From assembly GCA_009746045.1 (NCBI GenBank), contig RPFO01000015.1, positions 3,526,764 to 3,590,763 on the forward strand: a DNA stretch of 64,000 bases, written 5' to 3'. The notes beneath the pieces are model-generated. The model was not told the origin of the DNA. It ran no database searches and was given only the letters and a program-made list of their open reading frames with translations. Source of the DNA: Mesostigma viride. Lineage: Eukaryota; Streptophyta; Mesostigmatophyceae; Mesostigmatales; Mesostigmataceae. Positions 23,101 to 32,100 of the stretch are shown here, in pieces; the first letter of the stretch is position 1; each line of letters begins with the position of its first letter. A program made the translations under genes and the position numbers.

Positions 23101-26100
23101 CGACCCTTATAAACAACCGGGTCATCCAAGGAAAATTCGGGCGAACAGGAAACCCTTTGCACAGATCGAATCAGTCAGCCCATGTCGCAGACAGCCTTCC
23201 ACATCCAGGCCAAGGCATAGCGGCCCTATCTTTCCCGCATGCGTTAATTAAACTATATTCAGAGAAAACCGATTTTTGTCCTTAGCCTTGAGATCTGAGA
23301 CCTGTCCACTGTCAACGGGGTGGGTAAGTGGGCCGGCAAACCATCTGCTCCTAGCGACCGGAGACCTGTCCACTATCAACGGGGCGGGTAAGTGGGCCGG
23401 GAAACCATCTGCTCCTAGCGACCTGAGACCTGTCCACTATCAACGGGGCGGGTAAGTGGGCCGGGAAACCATCTGTTCCTAGCGACCAGAGACCTGTCCA
23501 CTATCAACGGGGTGGGTAAGTGGGCCGGGAAACCATCTGCTCCTAGCGACCGGAGACCTGTCCACTATCAACGGGGCGGGTAAGTGGGCCGGGAAACCAT
23601 CTGTTCCTAGCGACCTGAGACCTGTCCACTATCAACGGGGCGGGTAAGTGGGCCGGGAAACCATCTGCTCCTAGCGACCGGAGACCTGTCCACTATCAAC
23701 GGGGCGGGTAAGTGGGCCGGGAAACCATCTGTTCCTAGCGACCGGAGACCTGTCCACTATCAACGGGGCGGGTAAGTGGGCCGGGAAACCATCTGCTCCT
23801 AGCCACCGGAGACCTGTCCACTATCAACGGGGTCGGGTAAGTGGGCCGGGAAACCATCTGCTCCTAGCGACCGGAGACCTGTCCACTATCAACGGGGCGG
23901 GTAAGTGGGCCGGGAAACCATCTGCTCCTAGCGACCGGAGACCTGTCCACTATCAACGGGGCGGGTAAGTGGGCCGGGAAACCATCTGCTCCTAGCGACC
24001 GGAGACCTGTCCACTATCAACGGGGTCGGGTAAGTGGGCCGGGAAACCATCTGCTCCTAGCGACCAGAGACCTGTCCACTATCAACGGGGCGGGTAAGTG
24101 GGCCGGGAAACCATCTGCTCCTAGCGACCGGAGACCTGTCCACTATCAACGGGGCGGGTAAGTGGGCCGGGAAACCATCTGCTCCTAGCGACCGGAGACC
24201 TGTCCACTATCAACGGGGCGGGTAAGTGGGCCGGGAAACCATCTGCTCCTAGCGACCAGAGACCTGTCCACTATCAACGGGGTCGGGTAAGTGGGCCGGG
24301 AAACCATCTGCTCCTAGCGACCGGAGACCTGTCCACTATCAACGGGGCGGGTAAGTGGGCCGGGAAACCATCTGTTCCTAGCGACCGGAGACCTGTCCAC
24401 TATCAACGGGGCGGGTAAGTGGGCCGGGAAACCATCTGTTCCTAGCGACCGGAGACCTGTCCACTATCAACGGGGCGGGTAAGTGGGCCGGGAAACCATC
24501 TGTTCCTAGCGACCGGAGACCTGTCCACTATCAACGGGGCGGGTAAGTGGGCCGGGAAACCATCTGCTCCTAGCGACCGGAGACCTGTCCACTATCAACG
24601 GGGCGGGTAAGTGGGCCGGGAAACCATCTGCTCCTAGCGACCGGAGACCTGTCCACTATCAACGGGGCGGGTAAGTGGGCCGGGAAACCATCTGCTCCTA
24701 GCGACCAGAGACCTGTCCACTATCAACGGGGCGGGTAAGTGGGCCGGGAAACCATCTGCTCCTAGCGACCGGAGACCTGTCCACTATCAACGGGGCGGGT
24801 AAGTGGGCCGGGAAACCATCTGCTTCTAGCGACCGGAGACCTGTCCACTATCAACGGGGCGGGTAAGTGGGCCGGGAAACCATCTGCTCCTAGCGACCGG
24901 AGACCTGTCCACTATCAACGGGGCGGGTAAGTGGGCCGGGAAACCATCTGCTCCTAGCGACCGGAGACCTGTCCACTATCAACGGGGTCGGGTAAGTGGG
25001 CCGGGAAACCATCTGCTTCTAGCGACCGGAGACCTGTCCACTATCAACGGGGCGGGTAAGTGGGCCGGGAAACCATCTGCTCCTAGCGACCGGAGACATG
25101 TCCACTATCAACGGGGTGGGTAAGTGGGCCGGGAAACCATCTGCTCCTAGCGACCGGAGACATGTCCACTATCAACGGGGCGGGTAAGTGGGCCGGGAAA
25201 CCATCTGCTCCTAGCGACCAGAGACCTGTCCACTATCAACGGGGCGGGTAAGTGGGCCGGGAAACCATCTGCTCCTAGCGACCGGAGACATGTCCACTAT
25301 CAACGGGGTGGGTAAGTGGGCCGGGAAACCATCTGCTCCTAGCGACCGGAGACCTGTCCACTATCAACGGGGCGGGTAAGTGGGCCGGGAAACCATCTGC
25401 TCCTAGCGACCGGAGACATGTCCACTATCAACGGGGTGGGTAAGTGGGCCGGGAAACCATCTGCTCCTAGCGACCGGAGACCTGTCCACTATCAACGGGG
25501 CGGGTAAGTGGGCCGGGAAACCATCTGCTTCTAGCGACCGGAGACCTGTCCACTATCAACGGGGCGGGTAAGTGGGCCGGGAAACCATCTGCTCCTAGCG
25601 ACCGGAGACCTGTCCACTATCAACGGGGTCGGGTAAGTGGGCTGGTAAACCATCTGCTCCTAGCGACCGGAGACCTGTCCACTATCAACGGGGTCGGGTA
25701 AGTGGGCCGGGAAACCATCTGCTCCTAGCGACCTGAGACCTGTCCACTATCAACGGGGCGGGTAAGTGGGCCGGGAAACCATCTGTTCCTAGCGACCGGA
25801 GACCTGTCCACTATCAACGGGGCGGGTAAGTGGGCCGGGAAACCATCTGCTCCTAGCGACCGGAGACCTGTCCACTATCAACGGGGCGGGTAAGTGGGCC
25901 GGTAAACCATCTGCTCCTAGCGACCTGAGACATGTCCACTGTCAACGGGGCGGGTAAGTGGGCCGGGAAACCATCTGCTCCTAGCGACCGGAGACCTGTC
26001 CACTATCAACGGGGCGGGTAAGTGGGCCGGGAAACCATCTGCTCCTAGCGACCGGAGACCTGTCCACTATCAACGGGGCGGGTAAGTGGGCCGGGAAACC

Positions 26101-29100
26101 ATCTGCTCCTAGCGACCGGAGACCTGTCCACTATCAACGGGGCGGGTAAGTGGGCCGGGAAACCATCTGCTCCTAGCGACCGGAGACCTGTCCACTATCA
26201 ACGGGGTCGGGTAAGTGGGCCGGGAAACCATCTGCTCCTAGCGACCTGAGACCTGTCCACTATCAACGGGGCGGGTAAGTGGGCCGGGAAACCATCTGTT
26301 CCTAGCGACCGGAGACCTGTCCACTATCAACGGGGCGGGTAAGTGGGCCGGGAAACCATCTGTTCCTAGCGACCGGAGACCTGTCCACTATCAACGGGGC
26401 GGGTAAGTGGGCCGGGAAACCATCTGCTCCTAGCGACCGGAGACCTGTCCACTATCAACGGGGCGGGTAAGTGGGCCGGGAAACCATCTGTTCCTAGCGA
26501 CCGGAGACCTGTCCACTATCAACGGGGCGGGTAAGTGGGCCGGGAAACCATCTGCTCCTAGCGACCGGAGACCTGTCCACTATCAACGGGGCGGGTAAGT
26601 GGGCCGGGAAACCATCTGCTCCTAGCGACCAGAGACCTGTCCACTATCAACGGGGCGGGTAAGTGGGCCGGGAAACCATCTGCTCCTAGCGACCGGAGAC
26701 CTGTCCACTATCAACGGGGCGGGTAAGTGGGCCGGTAAACCATCTGTTCCTAGCGACCGGAGACCTGTCCACTATCAACGGGGCGGGTAAGTGGGCCGGG
26801 AAACCATCTGCTCCTAGCGACCGGAGACCTGTCCACTATCAACGGGGCGGTGAAGTGGGCCGGGAAACCATCTGCTCCTAGCGACCGGAGACCTGTCCAC
26901 TATCAACGGGGCGGGTAAGTGGGCCGGGAAACCATCTGCTCCTAGCGACCGGAGACCTGTCCACTATCAACGGGGCGGGAAATGGGGCGGGGTATTAACG
27001 GGATTCCCAACTATCAACTATCACCGGGGCAATCAACCATCGACATATTAACAGCGGGTTGGGAGTTGGGACGCGGGGTCAGACGCTAAAACTTTGATTT
27101 CTGTACGTCAGATTGGGTAGGCCGGGACAAGGGCCGGGACAAGGGCAGGGACATGACTGGGCAGGTTAAGGTGAGGGTCCTATGGCAGCCCCCCTAAAAC
27201 CATATCATGGAATAGCATGCAGGGCTGACATAGGGGTACCCAAAAGATGGTTTTACCATAGAAATGGGATGTATGGGGGTCCATCCCACCGCCTGTTGAG
27301 GGTGGTATACACAATTATTTGCCAGTTTTGAGCTAAAAATAGCAAAAGGCGCTATTGATGACACATTCTGCCTAGGACAATGGGGCCATCATGTTGCATG
27401 TTTCAGTATATTCCCATTTAGGTGCCCCACTTAGCAAATTTTCCACCTAATTGGCACCCAAGAATAATGAGTATTTCACGAGCTAATAAATTTCCCCCCG
27501 AATAGGTACTTTTTTTTGCTGAAAAAAAGAACACATCATTTGGACCTGGGGAGGTATAGACAAATAGTACAGGTGGGCATGCATCAGCTTTCAAAGTTTG
27601 AGCGCATTCTGAGTAAAAACGTGGAAGTTATAGGGTTTGGCAGTTGGCCACCTGTGCAGGCGCTAAGGAGGGCAATAGTTAGTATTGAGGCACACTAACA
27701 CTTCCTATGCCATCCAAGAGGCTCCACACCATGCCCACTTTGACCACAATGTCCGAGGAGGTGGCTAGGCACCTCATGTGCCCTTGCCTTCCCTCGGCAT
27801 GGGCAACCTTATGCTCGTGTGCACAGCAATGAGGCAGGTAGCTCTGCATGGCTAGCCAACACTTCAAAAGCATGTCCCAGGTTTATGGTGTGAGCATCAT
27901 ACCAAAAACACGCGGTCCAATGCAAATACACTCTAGAAAGCCAGATCCACTGATTGCCCAACCAAGGGGAACAACAGACAGTCCACAGAGAAAGCATTCT
28001 TACCATACATGCTGCGTGCCAGGGCTTCTTACCATGGTTACTTTGCCTTGCTAGCATATGATAGGGTCTCTCCCATAATGCATTGGGAGAGAGGCCAAGA
28101 AAACAATGATAATCCCTACCTACATGCAGTCTTACCCATGCAGTATGCCCCTCAGAACATCCACAATCGCCTTTTCTTTCCAGTGCAAATGTTTGCTAAG
28201 AAACAAGCTAATGCTTGTGAGCCTCTAAGCACAGCGAAGGCGCTGCTAAGGAAGGCTGCGTCAATATTCACATAAAACAGAGTGCTGTTAGCAAACTCCT
28301 TCCAAGAAACCACACGACGAATCCCTTATGACTGGCCGACAAGCGATGGCTCATGCCTTGACACGTCCCAGCCATGCAGCGTAAATAAAATCACTGAAAG
28401 CTGCCAGAAATTTGGCAATGCGCAGCGCGGAACGGCAACATACCTTGTGCTAACTGCACGGAAAGAAGGCGAAAATTTGCATTGATAACCCTTTAAGGAA
28501 GCGAAACCTTGATAAGGTGACGCTGAGCACACGATCATACCATTATCGCGATTGTCCTTCACCCAGCGGCGCAAGAAAGACCAACCTTCCACGGAAAGAT
28601 AAGACGCGCAAAACGCCAGCCTGGAGAGTGTCTTGCTGATAATGACGGAAATCTTGCCAAAACCCAGCGGATTTTTTAAAGCTTTACCAATAGCAATTTA
28701 AACGCATCCTTGACGCTAAGTAAAGCCAATAAAACCTGACAATCACCGCCGCTATAATTTATTCCTTGCGACGAAAATTTCATTTGGAACCCATATGGTC
28801 ATCAATAAAATCATTGACATTGCAAAACGCACAAACTCCGCTATGAAATAATATCATAAACTCATGAACTTAAGATTAGCGCATTTTCTCTGCATTCCGC
28901 ATGCTATCTTTGTCTAGTTTGCCTGAAAAGCCGTCGCCATGGCCAGCTCCGGTAGGGGTGCGCGCACCGTGCACCACTTTTTCACGGTACGGACGGGTAC
29001 CGCGAATTTTTTCGGCGCCAACAAATTCGCGCCCAGACCGTCACCTTAAGTGTTGAACGGGTCGGCCTAAAGTTAGATAGGACTTACTTAAAGGAAATAG

Positions 29101-32100
29101 GATTACATAGGGGTAGAGTAATAATGTCGGTGCACGACCCTATGCGGTCTACTTGTAATGCTTGTAATGACGACAGTCTTGGGGGCACTGATGTGGGTCC
29201 GATGCGCCGCGCTCGGTGTCTCTTGTAATGCTTGTAATGACGACAGTCTTGGGGGCACTGATGTGGATCCGATGCGCCGCGCTCGGTGTCTCTTGTAATG
29301 CTTGTAATGACGACAGTCTTGGGGGCACTGATGTGGGTCCGATGCGCCGCGCTCGGTGTCTCTTGTAATGCTTGTAATGACGACAGTCTTGGGGGCACTG
29401 ATGTGGATCCGATGCGCCGCGCTCGGTGTCTCTTGTAATGCTTGTAATGACGACAGTCTTGGGGGCACTGATGTGGATCCGATGCGCCGCGCTCGGTGTC
29501 TCTTGTAATGCTTGTAATGACGACAGTCTTGGGGGCACTGATGTGGGTCCAATGCGCCGCGCTCGGTGTCTCTTGTAATGCTTGTAATGACGACAGTCTT
29601 GGGGGCACTGATGTGGGTCCGATGCGCCGCGCTCGGTGTCTCTTGTAATGCTTGTAATGACGACAGTCTTGGGGGCACTGATGTGGGTCCAATGCGCCGC
29701 GCTCGGTGTCTCTTGTAATGCTTGTAATGACGACAGTCTTGGGGGCACTGATGTGGGTCCGATGCGCCGCGCTCGGTGTCTCTTGTAATGCTTGTAATGA
29801 CGACAGTCTTGGGGGCACTGATGTGGGTCCAATGCGCCGCGCTCGGTGTCTCTTGTAATGCTTGTAATGACGACAGTCTTGGGGGCACTGATGTGGGTCC
29901 GATGCGCCGCGCTCGGTGTCTCTTGTAATGCTTGTAATGACGACAGTCTTGGGGGCACTGATGTGGGTCCAATGCGCCGCGCTCGGTGTCTCTTGTAATG
30001 CTTGTAATGACGACAGTCTTGGGGGCACTGATGTGGGTCCGATGCGCCGCGCTCGGTGTCTCTTGTAATGCTTGTAATGACGACAGTCTTGGGGGCACTG
30101 ATGTGGGTCCGATGCGCCGCGCTCGGTGTCTCTTGTAATGCTTGTAATGACGACAGTCTTGGGGGCACTGATGTGGATCCGATGCGCCGCGCTCGGTGTC
30201 TCTTGTAATGCTTGTAATGACGACAGTCTTGGGGGCACTGATGTGGGTCCAATGCGCCGCGCTCGGTGTCTCTTGTAATGCTTGTAATGACGACAGTCTT
30301 GGGGGCACTGATGTGGATCCGATGCGCCGCGCTCGGTGTCTCTTGTAATGCTTATAATGACGACAGTCTTGGGGGCACTGATGTGGATCCGATGCGCCGC
30401 GCTCGGTGTCTCTTGTAATGCTTGTAATGACGACAGTCTTGGGGGCACTGATGTGGGTCCAATGCGCCGCGCTCGGTGTCTCTTGTAATGCTTGTAATGA
30501 CGACAGTCTTGGGGGCACTGATGTGGATCCGATGCGCCGCGCTCGGTGTCTCTTGTAATGCTTGTAATGACGACAGTCTTGGGGGCACTGATGTGGATCC
30601 GATGCGCCGCGCTCGGTGTCTCTTGTAATGCTTGTAATGACGACAGTCTTGGGGGCACTGATGTGGGTCCGATGCGCCGCGCTCGGTGTCTCTTGTAATG
30701 CTTGTAATGACGACAGTCTTGGGGCACTGATGTGGGTCCAATGCGCCGCGCTCGGTGTCTCTTGTAATGCTTGTAATGACGACAGTCTTGGGGGCACTCA
30801 TGTGGGTCCGATGCGCCGCGCTCGGTGTCTCTTGTAATGCTTGTAATGACGACAGTCTTGGGGGCACTGATGTGGGTCCGATGCGCCGCGCTCGGTGTCT
30901 CTTGTAATGCTTGTAATGACGACAGTCTTGGGGGCACTGATGTGGGTCCAATGCGCCGCGCTCGGTGTCTCTTGTAATGCTTGTAATGACGACAGTCTTG
31001 GGGGCACTGATGTGGATCCGATGCGCCGCGCTCGGTGTCTCTTGTAATGCTTGTAATGACGACAGTCTTGGGGGCACTGATGTGGATCCGATGCGCCGCG
31101 CTCGGTGTCTCTTGTAATGCTTGTAATGACGACAGTCTTGGGGGCACTGATGTGGGTCCGATGCGCCGCGCTCGGTGTCTCTTGTAATGCTTGTAATGAC
31201 GACAGTCTTGGGGGCACTGATGTGGATCCGATGCGCCGCGCTCGGTGTCTCTTGTAATGCTTGTAATGACGACAGTCTTGGGGGCACTGATGTGGGTCCG
31301 ATGCGCCGCGCTCGGTGTCTCTTGTAATGCTTGTAATGACGACAGTCTTGGGGGCACTGATGTGGATCCGATGCGCCGCGCTCGGTGTCTCTTGTAATGC
31401 TTGTAATGACGACAGTCTTGGGGGCACTGATGTGGGTCCAATGCGCCGCGCTCGGTGTCTCTTGTAATGCTTGTAATGACGACAGTCTTGGGGGCACTGA
31501 TGTGGATCCGATGTGCCGCGCTCGGTGTCTCTTGTAATGCTTGTAATGACGACAGTCTTGGGGGCACTGATGTGGATCCGATGCGCCGCGCTCGGTGTCT
31601 CTTGTAATGCTTGTAATGACGACAGTCTTGGGGGCACTGATGTGGATCCGATGCGCCGCGCTCGGTGTCTCTTGTAATGCTTGTAATGACGACAGTCTTG
31701 GGGGCACTGATGTGGGTCCAATGCGCCGCTCTTACCCCAGATATACAAGTGATGTCAGGAGCACAAAGCGGCAGTGGTGCGATCAACACAATCTTTTGCA
31801 GCATTAGCCATTCCATTGATACCATTTGTGCGCTGGCCATTTTTGCCGTTCGTACATTGGCACAAACGTAAAAAGGCATAATTTAACACACTTGTACAAT
31901 ACATTTGTTGTTTTTGGTCCATTGGAGTTCCTTCCCACCAAGAGAAACATTTATTTTACATTTTTGTGTGCTAGGCCTTATACGGACAGCCTAGTCCACA
32001 CCTTCAAACTCAGTGCACATCATTATCAAGTTGGTTACTGTAGCACCATGCTGGGGGCCCAGCATACTCGAACACAATGTGTTGCCCCTCTTAGCAGCGT

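Noticed and set aside
23297-26988. CRISPR-like regular array
   Set aside because: Units are contiguous near-identical 64 bp repeats with no variable spacers, in a eukaryotic intron.
29084-31879. 931-codon minus-strand open frame and several shorter ones
   Set aside because: It is the 70 bp satellite read through; no start or domain context, and all three phases are open only because the unit lacks stops.
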